From: Phycisphaeraceae bacterium
GTDB taxonomy: Bacteria; Planctomycetota; Phycisphaerae; Phycisphaerales; Zrk34
Length of the DNA: 64,000 bases
Direction: 5' to 3'
NCBI GenBank assembly: GCA_028282805.1
Contig: JANQHD010000054.1
Coordinates: 1-64,000, forward strand
Part shown: positions 32,546-41,960 of the stretch, piece by piece
How the letters are laid out: each line of letters starts with the position of its first letter
Position numbering within the stretch: the stretch's first letter is position 1
Position numbers and translations under genes: made by a program
The notes under the pieces: generated by a model
What the model saw: only the letters and a program-made list of their open reading frames with translations
Told to the model about the DNA's origin: nothing
Databases searched by the model: none

Positions 32546-35260
32546 TTACTCTTCGTCTTCTTCCTCGTCGTCGTCGACTTCCTCTTCGACGTACTCGTAC
32601 TCGTATTCCTCGTCGTCGTCGAGCTCCGCGGCTTCGGGGTCGTCCTCGTAGACGTACTCGACTTCGAGTTCCTCTTCCTCTTCTTCGTCGGCTTCTTCTT
32701 CGAGTTCAGGTTCGACGTCGACTTCCGTCGCGGCCTGCTCCTCGGGTTCGTACGCCGCGTCGTCTTCCTCTTCCTCTTCAACGGCGGGCTGGGCATACAG
32801 TTCACCCTCGGCTTCGTCGGCGGCGACTTGGGCCTGCATCGCCTCCCACTCGTCGGTGGTGATCATGACCTCGCGGGCCTGGCTGCCCTTGTGGTTGCCG
32901 AGGATGCCCGCGGCGGCCATGGCCTCGATCAAACGCGACGACCGTGAATAACCGATCGTCAGCCGGCGCTGAAGCAGCGAGACCGACCCGCGCTGGGTCT
33001 CGAGTACGACCTTGACCGCCTGCTCGAACAGCGGGTCCTTGGCCGCCTCGTCGTCAACGTCGACCTGGTCGGCGCTGCGCAGCTGCACCAGTTGCGGCTC
33101 GAAGCTCTGCGCGGCGACCTCCTTGAGGAACTTGACCGTCCGGCGGATCTCGGTGTCGTCGACGAGCGTGCCCTGAGCGCGCGTCAGGTCCGACGAGCGC
33201 GGCGAGAGGTACAGCATGTCCCCGTGGCCCAGCAGCAGCTCGCCGCCCTTGCTGTCGAGCACGATCCGGCTGTCCATGCCCGAGGCGACCTTCATGCACA
33301 CCCGGCAGGGCATGTTCGACTTGATCAGGCCCGTGACCACGTTCGCCTGCGGGCGCTGCGTGGCGAGGATCAGGTGCAACCCCACCGCGCGCGCCTTCTG
33401 CGCGATCCGAACGATGTGGTGCTCGACGTCCTTGTTGGTCATCATCAGGTCCGCCAGCTCGTCGATCACGAACACCATGCGGTAGAGCTTGGACGGTATC
33501 TTGGCTCGCTCGGCCTCGGTCTCGGCGTCCATGCGGTCGTAGAGCTCGTCCTCGCCGAGCTTGTTGTAGGCGTCGACGTCGCGCACGCCCGCCTCGGCCA
33601 GCAGCTCGTAGCGCTCGTCCATCTTGGTCACCGCCCACTCGAGGATCGCCGCGGCCTTGCCCATGTCGGTCACCACCGGGCACATCAGGTGCGGGATGTT
33701 GCGGAACTGCGCCATCTCCACCATCTTCGGGTCGACCAGCACCAGCTTCAGCTCGTCGGGCCGGCGGCAGTACATGAACGACATGATGATCGAGTTCATG
33801 CACACGCTCTTGCCCGAGCCGGTGGTGCCGGCGATGAGCATGTGGGGCATGGTCGCCAGGTCCGCGATCAGCGGGTTGCCCGACGCGTCCTTGCCCAGGT
33901 ACATCGGCAAACGCATCGAGTCGCGCAGCTTCTCGCCGCCGATGCTCATCAGCTCCTTGAGGCGCACCTTCTCCTTCTTGCGGTTGGGCACCTCGATGCC
34001 GACCGTCGACTTGCCGGCCGTGTTGGGCACGACGCGGATGTTCTGCGCCTTCAGCTCGCGCGCGATGTCCGAGGCGACGTTGTTCACCGCGGCCACCTTC
34101 GTCCCGGGCGCCAGCTGCACCTCGTACAGCGTGATCACCGGCCCGGCGTCGATCGCCACCACCTCCGCGTCGATGCGGTAGGTCTGAAGCGCCGTTTCCA
34201 GTATCTCCGCCTGCTCGCGCACGACCTTGGCCATCTCGTCGGTGAAGTTCGACGCCGGCTCGGCCAGCAGGTCCATGGTGGGGAACTTGTAGCCCGACAG
34301 GTCCTGGATCGGCGCCGGCGGCGGGGCGGCCTTGGCCGGCTGGGCGATCGAGATCGGCAAGGCCTTGATCTTCTCACGCAGCGCCTGCGGGTCGACCGGC
34401 CGCTTCTCGGCAGCCGCCTCGTCCTCGGCGTCCTCCGCGTCGGGCTCCTCGTACTCCAGTTCCTCTTCTTCCTCCTCGTCTTCCCATTCTTCTTCGTCGT
34501 CGTATTCCAGCGCTTCGTCCGGGTCTTCTTCGTATTCGTATTCTTCTTCGTCCTCTTCTTCCTCGTCGACCGGGCCGTGGCGCACGGGCACACGCTTGGG
34601 CTTCAACTCGGTAACGGCCTGTCGCCGGCTGAACAGGCGGCCGGGCAGCCCGGCCAGCGCGGGCACGCCGCGACGCAGCACGCCGGCCTTCTTCAGCGCG
34701 GCCAGCAGATGGTTGGGCAGGGCGAGGACGACCTCGTCGATGGCGACGACCGCGCCGATGCCGAACATGGCCATGAGCACGAGCATGGTGCCCGCCGTGG
34801 CGAGGTGACCGGTGAGCAGGTCAACGAGGCCGATCGCGAGGATGCCGCCGGCGCCCTCGGGCATCGAGCCGGCGTCGGGCCATTGCAGGGCGACGAAACC
34901 GCTGGCGGCGACGGCGCACACGACCGCGCCGATCGCGCGCAACACCAACTGGTCGACCATCCGGCCGCGCGAGGTCATGTACAGCAGCACCGCGTAACCG
35001 GCGAGCAGCACCCACACCCCCGGCCCCAGCGTGAAGTACAGCTGGTATGCGGTGGCCGCGCCGACCGGGCCGCACCAGTTGCTCACGGGCCAGCCCTGCG
35101 GCGAGACGGCGTGGCTGGGCCAGTCGGTGGGGTGGTAGCCGACCAGTGAAACGACCGCCAGCAGCCACAAGCCGGTCATCACGATCCACGCGATGCGCTT
35201 GAGCAACAGCTTGTGGCTGCGGGGCTCGTCCGAATTGTTTGCGTCTTTCTTTTTCGCCAT
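32546..35260 (-). CDS. ftsK: DNA translocase FtsK/SpoIIIE
   Basis: Encodes 904 aa. Four or five TM helices occupy residues 20-185. A Glu/Asp-rich linker (about 228-285) replaces the usual Pro/Gln linker. The motor has Walker A GTTGSGKS (about 476-483), Walker B LVLVDPKM and FVIDELADLMM. A gamma winged-helix domain follows (LLQRRLTIGYSRSSRLIEAMAAAGILG). It pumps chromosome DNA at the division septum. After gamma there is a roughly 100-residue acidic tail, almost all Glu, Asp and Tyr, which standard FtsK lacks. Confidence 0.95.
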   Translation of the reverse strand: MAKKKDANNSDEPRSHKLLLKRIAWIVMTGLWLLAVVSLVGYHPTDWPSHAVSPQGWPVSNWCGPVGAATAYQLYFTLGPGVWVLLAGYAVLLYMTSRGRMVDQLVLRAIGAVVCAVAASGFVALQWPDAGSMPEGAGGILAIGLVDLLTGHLATAGTMLVLMAMFGIGAVVAIDEVVLALPNHLLAALKKAGVLRRGVPALAGLPGRLFSRRQAVTELKPKRVPVRHGPVDEEEEDEEEYEYEEDPDEALEYDDEEEWEDEEEEEELEYEEPDAEDAEDEAAAEKRPVDPQALREKIKALPISIAQPAKAAPPPAPIQDLSGYKFPTMDLLAEPASNFTDEMAKVVREQAEILETALQTYRIDAEVVAIDAGPVITLYEVQLAPGTKVAAVNNVASDIARELKAQNIRVVPNTAGKSTVGIEVPNRKKEKVRLKELMSIGGEKLRDSMRLPMYLGKDASGNPLIADLATMPHMLIAGTTGSGKSVCMNSIIMSFMYCRRPDELKLVLVDPKMVEMAQFRNIPHLMCPVVTDMGKAAAILEWAVTKMDERYELLAEAGVRDVDAYNKLGEDELYDRMDAETEAERAKIPSKLYRMVFVIDELADLMMTNKDVEHHIVRIAQKARAVGLHLILATQRPQANVVTGLIKSNMPCRVCMKVASGMDSRIVLDSKGGELLLGHGDMLYLSPRSSDLTRAQGTLVDDTEIRRTVKFLKEVAAQSFEPQLVQLRSADQVDVDDEAAKDPLFEQAVKVVLETQRGSVSLLQRRLTIGYSRSSRLIEAMAAAGILGNHKGSQAREVMITTDEWEAMQAQVAADEAEGELYAQPAVEEEEEDDAAYEPEEQAATEVDVEPELEEEADEEEEEELEVEYVYEDDPEAAELDDDEEYEYEYVEEEVDDDEEEDEE

Positions 35261-35344
35261 GGGCGCGTACGTCCTCCCGGGCCGTTATCGGCGATTTCGG
35301 CTCGATATCGCCAACTTGCCGCTCACGGCGGGATTCGCACGCCC

Positions 35345-37327
35345 TCAGGGGGCCTGGGCGTTGCCCTGCTCGATTTTCAGCGCGTTGATCAGGGCCGTGC
35401 GCGACCGGGGCGGGGTTTTTTCGTGGTCGCGCAACGCCGTCAACATCCGGCGGGCCCGTGGCCCCTGGCCGACGCTGTTCATCACACCCACCCAACGCTT
35501 GAGGCGGTACTCGAGGCGGGCGGTGTTGGTGAGAAACCGCACCAGCCGGGGCAGGCTGCGCGTCGCTTCGAGGTGTTGGCCGGCTTCGATCTGTGCGTCG
35601 AACCGCTCGATCGCGTGGTCACGCGCCACGGCAAGCGCGATGGGGTGGGCCTTCACCAGGTCGGCGTCGAGGCCCGCGATCAAATCCGAGCGGCCTTGGC
35701 GTTGCAACAGGTACGCCACCCGCGCCAACTGGTCCGCCGTGAGCTGGTCGGCCTGCGCCGCGAGTGTTTCGAGCAACTCGACTTCGACCGCGCGCCCCAG
35801 CGCCAGCGCGGCGCGCAGCCGATCGATCGGCGGCGCTTCGGCGTCGTACACCACAAGCTCGGCGCCCTCGGGCGGCGTGCCGGCGACGCGCTCGGCCGGC
35901 TTGTCGCGCCACGACCACAGCGGGTCGCCGACCACCATGAGCTTCCACGGCTTCGAATCCGGCAGGTGCGGCGGCTGGCGCACGGCAAAGGCGACGGGCG
36001 TGCCGCGCTTCGCCCGCGCGGCGGCGGCGGTGGGGGTGACGAACGCCGTGAGGTACGGCTCGTGCATCGAACCGAGGTGCCAGTACGCGCCGCCGTGCAG
36101 CAGCCGGCCGCCGACCGTGTTCACATCCCACGGGCTCTGCAGCGAGTAGCTGTGAATCATGTGCACCGCGGCGGCGTGGCCGATCGGCAGGTGCTCGGGG
36201 AAGGCCCGGCCGCTCAGGTCGAAGTGGTCGACCATGCCCGAGGTGTTCAGCCAGATCATGTCGTACCGCCGCGGGCCCCGGGTCAGCTCGGCGAAGCGAT
36301 CCGGCGTGGTGTTCGAGTCGTTGACCAGCGTGATATCGAAGCGCGGGCGCAGCAGTTGGGCGGGCGTGCGCAGCGCCCACGGCCGGAAGTTTGCGCCGCG
36401 TGTGGCGTAGCCGTCGAACATCAGCGCCCGGCGCGGCGTGAGAAACAAGCTGGCCATCGCCTGGTAGTTGGCCATGGTGGTATCGCCCGTCAGCCGGCCG
36501 CACACGCCGTACCGCAACTCGCCTTCGTGATGGCCGAGCAGGTCGTCTAACGCGCTGAGGTAGCCCTGTTTTGCGGGCACCTTGTACCGGTAGGGGTAGT
36601 CGCCAGCGAGCGTCAGAGCGATCCAATAGTCGAACCCGCCCACGTTGTTCTGGGTCAGGTGAAACAGCACCTGCGAACACATCAACTTGGCTTGCTGGGC
36701 GGTCAGCGGCGACTTGAGCGGGGCGGGCGAATCGACCAGGGCGATCGGTTGGCCGTACGCCGCGGCCAGGGCCACCCCGGCGATGCGCTGCGGTGAATCG
36801 GGCTCGATGATCACCATGCCCGGCGGGTTGTCGACCGTGGTTTTATGTCGCAAGCCCCAGTGCGCGATCTGCTTGGGCGTGACCGCGCCGCGGTCTTTCG
36901 ACCGCCAGCGCACCACGCGTTTCGGTTGGTACGACGCGATGAACATTGGCGCGAACCACGCGTCGTCGATCAGCACGGGGAAGATCGCGTCCTTTTCCCA
37001 CAGCTGGATCGCCTCGAACAGCGAACGCTCGTCCGGCACCAGCACCACGACGTCGGCGAACTTGCGTTGCCGGAACGCGCTCAACCGATCGGCGGATCGG
37101 CCGGTCAGTTGGCGGTGCAGGATCGTGGCGGTGTTGCGCAGGGCGGGGTTGTCGGCGGAGCGGGCGAGGGCTTCGAGGCCCGCCATCGCCCGGTCGACCT
37201 GTCCGGTATCGATCTGCCGCAGCAGGCCCGCGTAGGCACGCAGGTCGGCGTCGACCTCGGCCCGTGTCGGCCGGCCCGCCGCCAGGCAGGTGACCGCGAT
37301 GATTGGTAACAGCGTGAACATGCGCAT
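35345..37327 (-). CDS. Secreted protein of unknown function
   Basis: I start at ATG 37327, where a signal peptide begins (FTLLPIIAVTCLAAGRPTRA); the frame extends further but without a better start. The product is about 660 aa and soluble after cleavage. Residues 80-330 look like a Rossmann-type alpha/beta domain (FADVVVLVPDERSLFEAIQLWEKDAIFPVLIDDAWFAPMF). Residues 330-480 resemble caspase/gingipain-like or DUF4347-type folds in the pattern of strands (DMIWLNTSGMVDHF, HMIHSYSLQSPWD), but no catalytic His/Cys pair is certain. The C-terminal third is helical. Family unknown. Confidence 0.75.
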   Translation of the reverse strand: MRMFTLLPIIAVTCLAAGRPTRAEVDADLRAYAGLLRQIDTGQVDRAMAGLEALARSADNPALRNTATILHRQLTGRSADRLSAFRQRKFADVVVLVPDERSLFEAIQLWEKDAIFPVLIDDAWFAPMFIASYQPKRVVRWRSKDRGAVTPKQIAHWGLRHKTTVDNPPGMVIIEPDSPQRIAGVALAAAYGQPIALVDSPAPLKSPLTAQQAKLMCSQVLFHLTQNNVGGFDYWIALTLAGDYPYRYKVPAKQGYLSALDDLLGHHEGELRYGVCGRLTGDTTMANYQAMASLFLTPRRALMFDGYATRGANFRPWALRTPAQLLRPRFDITLVNDSNTTPDRFAELTRGPRRYDMIWLNTSGMVDHFDLSGRAFPEHLPIGHAAAVHMIHSYSLQSPWDVNTVGGRLLHGGAYWHLGSMHEPYLTAFVTPTAAAARAKRGTPVAFAVRQPPHLPDSKPWKLMVVGDPLWSWRDKPAERVAGTPPEGAELVVYDAEAPPIDRLRAALALGRAVEVELLETLAAQADQLTADQLARVAYLLQRQGRSDLIAGLDADLVKAHPIALAVARDHAIERFDAQIEAGQHLEATRSLPRLVRFLTNTARLEYRLKRWVGVMNSVGQGPRARRMLTALRDHEKTPPRSRTALINALKIEQGNAQAP

Positions 37328-37485
37328 CGGGGCCGTCTCCGTGGTGCTCGCAGTGGCGAGTATAGCAACGCCGGCAGAGGCCCCGGAAAAAGTTGCCAAA
37401 AAGCGTTTGCGTCCGGCCGGGTTATATCGAACTGTCTACCCGGATCGAGGAACACAACCCTGTTTGAAGAGCAGAGGGGAATACG

Positions 37486-37665
37486 ATGCACACCGCACTG
37501 AAACTGATCGGATGGACGGCCGCGACCGTCATCGCGTTGATCGCCTTGTTCAAGCCCGAGGTGGGCCTGATCCACGCGGGCCCCGGTGCGGCGTTGGGCG
37601 TCGGCCTGCTGGGGGCGGCGATGCTCGCCCACGCCCGGCAGCAGGCGGCCGCCGATCAAGCCTGA
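37486..37665 (+). CDS. Small two-helix membrane protein (59 aa)
   Basis: ATG 37486 follows an AGAGGGGA ribosome site. The product has two hydrophobic stretches (GWTAATVIALIALF and GPGAALGVGLLGAAMLA) joined by a short loop and ends in a polar tail. An intrinsic terminator follows 63 bp later, which supports a real transcription unit. Function is unknown. Confidence 0.65.
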   Translation: MHTALKLIGWTAATVIALIALFKPEVGLIHAGPGAALGVGLLGAAMLAHARQQAAADQA

Positions 37666-37728
37666 ACTTATCGACCAAACTCTCGCGTTCCACGGCGCGA
37701 ACACCCCATGACCACCTGCGTCCCTTGG

Positions 37729-37762
37729 CCCGGCCGATCCCCTGACGGCCGGGTCGCTTTTT
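37729..37762 (+). terminator. Intrinsic terminator
   Basis: CCCGGCCG (37729-37736) pairs with CGGCCGGG (37746-37753), followed by TCGC and five T. It ends the small membrane protein unit. Confidence 0.85.
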
Positions 37763-37915
37763 GTTTGCACGGTGGCCCGCGAAAACGCCGACGAGGAAGT
37801 ACGGATTTATAACCGCTACGTCGCACCGGCGGTGGTCGCGTTTGGTGAGTCTGTATACAATCCGGCGATTGTCGTATCGGTGCCGTAAAACTTACTTGCC
37901 TTGGGAGCTGACCAG

Positions 37916-39871
37916 GTGACCGCCGTTCAGAAGCAAACGCAGCGGGTCAACGCCGCGACGGTTCGTTTTGCTGGTGACTCGGGTGACGGGATGCAGATCG
38001 CGGGGATGCAGTTTACCGACGCATCCGCGGTCTTCGGCAACGACATCGCCACCCTGCCCGATTACCCCGCCGAGATCCGTGCCCCCGCCGGCACGGTCGC
38101 GGGTGTCAGCGGCTTTCAGATCAACTTCGCCTCCAGCGACATCCACACCCCCGGCGACACCGTCGATGCGCTGATCGCGATGAACCCCGCCGCGTTCAAG
38201 GCCAACATCGGCGACGTCCGCTCTGGCGGGACCGTCATCGTCAACGAGTCGGAGTTCAACAAGGTCAACCTCCGCAAGGCCGGCTACGACGAGGGCTACA
38301 ACCCGATCAACGACGAGGTGCTCACCGGCCAGTACAACATCTTCGCCGTGCCGATCACACGCATGACCGAAGAAACCCTCGCCGACACCGGCATGAGCGC
38401 CAAGGACATCGGCCGCTGCAAGAACATGTACGCGCTGGGTTTGGTGTACTGGGTGTTCGATCGCCCGCTCGAGCCAACCGTGCGTTTCCTGCACAACTTC
38501 TTCGGTGAGAAGAAGAACCTGCCGCAGATCGCCGAGGCGAACGAGACCGTGCTCAAGGCGGGCTACCACTTCGGCGAGACGGCGGAGATATTCGTCCACC
38601 GTTACCAGGTCGCCAAGGCCGACATCGCCCCCGGTAAGTACCGGCGCGTGACCGGCAACGAGGCGACGGCGCTGGGCTTGATCACGGCGTCGAAACTCGC
38701 CAGCAAAGACCTGATCTATTGCAGTTATCCGATCACGCCCGCCAGCGACATCTTGCACAACCTCGCCGCGATGAAACAGTATGGCGTGAAGACCGTGCAA
38801 GCCGAGGACGAGATCGCCGCGGTGTGTGCCGCTATCGGCGCCTCGTTCGCGGGCCAGTTCGCCGTCACCGGTACGTCTGGCCCGGGCCTTTGCCTAAAGA
38901 GCGAAGCGATCGGTCTGGCGGTCATGACCGAACTGCCTATGGTTATCATTAACGTGCAGCGCGGCGGCCCTTCGACGGGGCTTCCCACGAAGGTAGAGCA
39001 AAGTGATTTACTGCAAGCGCTGTTCGGCCGCAACGGCGACAGCCCGTTGATCGTACTTGCGCCGCAGAGTCCGGCGGATTGTTTCGACATCGCCATCGAA
39101 GCCGCCCGCCTCACGCTCGGGGCGATGACGCCGGTGATCATCCTCTCCGACGGCTACATCGCCAACGGCGCCGAGCCCTGGCGCATCCCCGACGCCGCCG
39201 CGCTCGACGCCATCGACGTCAACCACCCCGCCCCGCGCGACCCGGCAGACGATGGCGACGGCAACCCCACCTTCCTGCCCTACGACCGCGACGAAAACCT
39301 CGCCCGGCCCTGGGCCCACCCCGGCATCAAGGGCCTCCAGCACCGCATCGGCGGCCTCGAAAAAGCAAACCTCACCGGCAACGTCTGCTACACACCCGAA
39401 AACCACCAGGCCATGACCGACCTCCGCCACGACAAGGTCGCGCGCATCGCAGACCGCATCCCGCCCATCGAAGTCCAGGGCGACGCCTCTGGCGACGTCC
39501 TCGTCCTCGGCTGGGGCGGCACCTTCGGCGCCATCACCACCGCCGTCGAACAGGTCCGCGACAAAGGCCTCCGCGTCTCCGCCGCACACCTCCGCCACCT
39601 CAACCCCATGCCCAAAAACCTCGGCGACATCCTCGCCAACTTCAATAAAATCCTCATCCCCGAACTCAACACCGGCCAGCTCCGCATGCTCGTCCGCGAC
39701 AAGTTCCTCGTCGACGCCAAAGGCCTGAACAAAGTCCAAGGCCAACCCTTCCTCGTCAACGAGATCGTCCAAGCCATCGAGCTGATCGAAAGCGGCAACT
39801 GGCCCGACGACCGACTGTCCCTCAGCCCCATCCACCACGAAGTGTCCGCCGAGCCCCAGCGCCAGACGTAA
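37916..39871 (+). CDS. korA: 2-oxoacid:ferredoxin oxidoreductase, fused gamma-alpha subunit
   Basis: GTG 37916 has GGGAG at 37902-37906; the upstream TTG at 37901 is inside that signal. About 651 aa. Residues 12-190 are the gamma domain (RFAGDSGDGMQIAGMQF), followed by the alpha subunit (CSYPITPASDILHNLA, QAEDEIAAVCAAIGASFAG, TSGPGLCLKSEAIGLAVMTELP). With KorB it converts 2-oxoglutarate and CoA to succinyl-CoA, reducing ferredoxin. Fused gamma-alpha architecture and the QRGGPSTGLPTK stretch support the KorA/OorA type over pyruvate oxidoreductase. It is 24 bp before korB. Confidence 0.92.
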   Translation: MTAVQKQTQRVNAATVRFAGDSGDGMQIAGMQFTDASAVFGNDIATLPDYPAEIRAPAGTVAGVSGFQINFASSDIHTPGDTVDALIAMNPAAFKANIGDVRSGGTVIVNESEFNKVNLRKAGYDEGYNPINDEVLTGQYNIFAVPITRMTEETLADTGMSAKDIGRCKNMYALGLVYWVFDRPLEPTVRFLHNFFGEKKNLPQIAEANETVLKAGYHFGETAEIFVHRYQVAKADIAPGKYRRVTGNEATALGLITASKLASKDLIYCSYPITPASDILHNLAAMKQYGVKTVQAEDEIAAVCAAIGASFAGQFAVTGTSGPGLCLKSEAIGLAVMTELPMVIINVQRGGPSTGLPTKVEQSDLLQALFGRNGDSPLIVLAPQSPADCFDIAIEAARLTLGAMTPVIILSDGYIANGAEPWRIPDAAALDAIDVNHPAPRDPADDGDGNPTFLPYDRDENLARPWAHPGIKGLQHRIGGLEKANLTGNVCYTPENHQAMTDLRHDKVARIADRIPPIEVQGDASGDVLVLGWGGTFGAITTAVEQVRDKGLRVSAAHLRHLNPMPKNLGDILANFNKILIPELNTGQLRMLVRDKFLVDAKGLNKVQGQPFLVNEIVQAIELIESGNWPDDRLSLSPIHHEVSAEPQRQT

Positions 39872-39895
39872 ACCCACACGCCACGAGGCAAACCG

Positions 39896-40909
39896 ATGTC
39901 ACCCGATACCGAACTGCCCATCCTCAAGCCCACCGACTTCGCCTCCGACCAGGACATCCGCTGGTGCCCCGGCTGCGGCGACTACGCCATCCTCAACCAG
40001 ATGAAGAAGGTCTGCGCCAAGCTCGGCGCCACCAAGGAAAACACCGTCTTCGTCTCAGGCATCGGCTGCTCCTCACGCTTCCCCTACTACATGGACACCT
40101 ACGGCTTCCACACCATCCACGGCCGCGCCCCCGCCATCGCCACCGGCGTCAAGGTCGCCAACCCCGACCTCGACGTCTGGCTCGTCACCGGCGACGGCGA
40201 CGGCCTGTCCATCGGCGGCAACCACCTCATCCACGCCCTCCGCCGAAACATCAACGTCAAGCTTCTCCTGTTCAACAACCGCATCTACGGCCTGACCAAG
40301 GGCCAGTACTCCCCGACCTCCGAAGAAGGCAAAAAAACCAAGTCCTCCCCCCTCGGCTCGGTCGACATGCCCATCAGCCCGATCTCCATGGCCGTCGCCG
40401 CCGAGGCCTCCTTCGTCGCCCGCGCCGTCGACGTCGACAAACGCCTCGGCGACATCCTCACCGAAGCCGCCAAACACCAGGGCTCCGCCTTCGTCGAGAT
40501 CTACCAGGACTGCAACGTCTTCAACCACTTCGCCTTCAAGCACGCCACCGCCAAGGACATGAAAGACGACTGCACCCTCTGGCTCGAACACGGCAAGCCC
40601 ATGATCTTCGGCAAGGATCGCGACAAGGGCATCCGCCTCACCGGCAACAAGCCCGAGGTCGTCGAACTCGGCTCCGGCATCAGTGAAGACGACCTGCTGT
40701 TCCACGACGTGCACGACGAGGCGCAAGCGTTCATGCTCAGCCGCATGAAGCACCCGCGCTTCCCCGAACCGATGGGCGTGTTCTACCAGATCGAAGACGA
40801 CGTCTACGAGAACCTAGTGGCGGCCCAAGTCCAACAAGCCCGCGACCAACGCGGCGAAGGGACGTTGCAACAACTCTTCGAATCCGGCGACACGTACACG
40901 GTCGAATAA
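39896..40909 (+). CDS. korB: 2-oxoacid:ferredoxin oxidoreductase, beta subunit
   Basis: Encodes 337 aa. It has the cluster-binding WCPGCGDYAIL start, VSGIGCSSRFPYYM, and the thiamine-pyrophosphate motif GDGDGLSIGGNHLIH through FNNRIYGLTKGQYSPTS. It completes the KorAB enzyme, binding TPP and the single 4Fe-4S cluster of the short beta type. It closes the operon, with a perfect hairpin 21 bp after the stop. From about 39.1 to 40.6 kb codon use is strongly C-ending. Confidence 0.94.
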   Translation: MSPDTELPILKPTDFASDQDIRWCPGCGDYAILNQMKKVCAKLGATKENTVFVSGIGCSSRFPYYMDTYGFHTIHGRAPAIATGVKVANPDLDVWLVTGDGDGLSIGGNHLIHALRRNINVKLLLFNNRIYGLTKGQYSPTSEEGKKTKSSPLGSVDMPISPISMAVAAEASFVARAVDVDKRLGDILTEAAKHQGSAFVEIYQDCNVFNHFAFKHATAKDMKDDCTLWLEHGKPMIFGKDRDKGIRLTGNKPEVVELGSGISEDDLLFHDVHDEAQAFMLSRMKHPRFPEPMGVFYQIEDDVYENLVAAQVQQARDQRGEGTLQQLFESGDTYTVE

Positions 40910-40930
40910 GGTAACCCGCGCATAGAACCC

Positions 40931-40960
40931 AAAGCCCACCCATAGCCATGGGTGGGCTTT
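40931..40960. terminator. Bidirectional intrinsic terminator after korB
   Basis: AAAGCCCACCCAT (40931-40943) and its exact complement (40948-40960) enclose AGCC. The arms end in A/T triplets on both sides. A second hairpin, CCGCGGAT/ATCCGCGG (41016-41034) followed by CTTTAT, lies further on. Confidence 0.8.
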
Positions 40961-41071
40961 CCTCCGCGCGCTCCACGTGATTAATCACAAAGCCGCGAAT
41001 GCCATTCACGGCCGGCCGCGGATACCATCCGCGGCTTTATGTTCACACCATGTTCGCCCGCCCCCGGCCCC

Positions 41072-41150
41072 CGGAACCCCCCGGTAAAACCGGGGGCTAA
41101 CGGTCAAATGACGACGCGCCCATTAGCCCCCGGTTTTACCGGGGGTTCCG
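41072..41150. repeat. Composite GC-rich palindromic repeat, copy R0 (inverted)
   Basis: A near-perfect 28-bp inverted repeat (41072-41100 and 41123-41150) built of CCCCGGTAAAACCGGGG and GGCTAA words around a 22-nt centre. The same unit, in opposite orientation, recurs at about 41846-41960 and 42604-42770. Confidence 0.9.
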
Positions 41151-41227
41151 AGACGGCTGTGCGCACGGATCGGGCGGGTCCCGCGGGTGCCGTGCGATCA
41201 CGCGATGTACGAATCAAGATTTACGTT

Positions 41228-41827
41228 TCACTCCGGCCGATCCGTGGCGCCCGGCACCATCCCGATCAACTCTATACGGAACCTGCCACGACAGAGGTTG
41301 TCAAAACTACTCGTCAGGTCGTGACCTAAGCGGTACACAGGCAGGGTGGAGCCTTGTTTGCAGATCGGGAACTTCCGCCTGATGAAAGGCGATATGTACT
41401 TGATGGCCGGGGTAAGCGAATGCTCGATAAAACAATAAACTTCACCCTCCGATCCCATGGCAAACCAATTCTCATCGTCCCATGTGCTTCCAATGTACGT
41501 GCAACGGCCAACGATCGCTTGGTATCCGGTTGCCTGCGAGTATTCCAACATCGACGGGATACATTCTGGATGACAGCTTATGGCGACATGTTTGGGAGGG
41601 TAATCTCCTTGCAGGAGGCCTCGCCTTGGTTTTGCTAATGGGATCAAGGTCCCCCAGAACTCATGCAAGAATTGTTCTGCCAAGCCTTCGACCTTCCAGC
41701 CGGCACTTCGAAGCAGGGCGATCTCCTCGTCTTTGGCCTTAGCTCTCGTCGGATCGATCCAAACCCGCTCAAGGCGCGATCGGGACTTTCGCGATAGTTG
41801 ATGGATCTGAACCGATTTGTAGCTCAT
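41228..41827 (-). CDS. SUKH-3-type immunity protein (candidate)
   Basis: I start at ATG 41827. The 199-aa product contains the SUKH-like pattern LLRSAGWKVEGLAEQFLHEFWGTLI, then GRCTYIGSTWDDENWFAMGSEGEVYCF, ending in a basic strand. SUKH-3 proteins are immunity proteins for polymorphic toxins. The match rests on pattern only, so confidence is moderate. The gene is less GC-rich than the backbone and sits between inverted copies of a composite repeat; no cognate toxin gene is in the window. Confidence 0.55.
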   Translation of the reverse strand: MSYKSVQIHQLSRKSRSRLERVWIDPTRAKAKDEEIALLRSAGWKVEGLAEQFLHEFWGTLIPLAKPRRGLLQGDYPPKHVAISCHPECIPSMLEYSQATGYQAIVGRCTYIGSTWDDENWFAMGSEGEVYCFIEHSLTPAIKYISPFIRRKFPICKQGSTLPVYRLGHDLTSSFDNLCRGRFRIELIGMVPGATDRPE

Positions 41828-41845
41828 GCCCGGCAATCATATCCG

Positions 41846-41960
41846 GAACCGATCCCAGAGGGACCGGCTATATACCCGACCCCCGGAACCCCCGGGTGGA
41901 ACCCGGGGCTAATGGGCGTGTGCCGATTACCCGTTAGGTTTTACCGGGGGGTTCGGGTGC
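41846..41960. repeat. Composite GC-rich palindromic repeat, copy R1
   Basis: Begins with CCGATCCCAGAGGGACCGG (41849-41867), then CCCCCGGAACCCCCGGGTGG and GGGGCTAATGGG, and ends in GTTAGGTTTTACCGGGGG. The last part runs into the GNAT gene: its stop codon and final residues (PEPPGKT) are encoded by the repeat. Confidence 0.85.

Noticed and set aside
33092-35149. 685-codon open frame antisense to ftsK
   Set aside because: Low-complexity His/Arg/Leu sequence opposite a clear FtsK; no motif.
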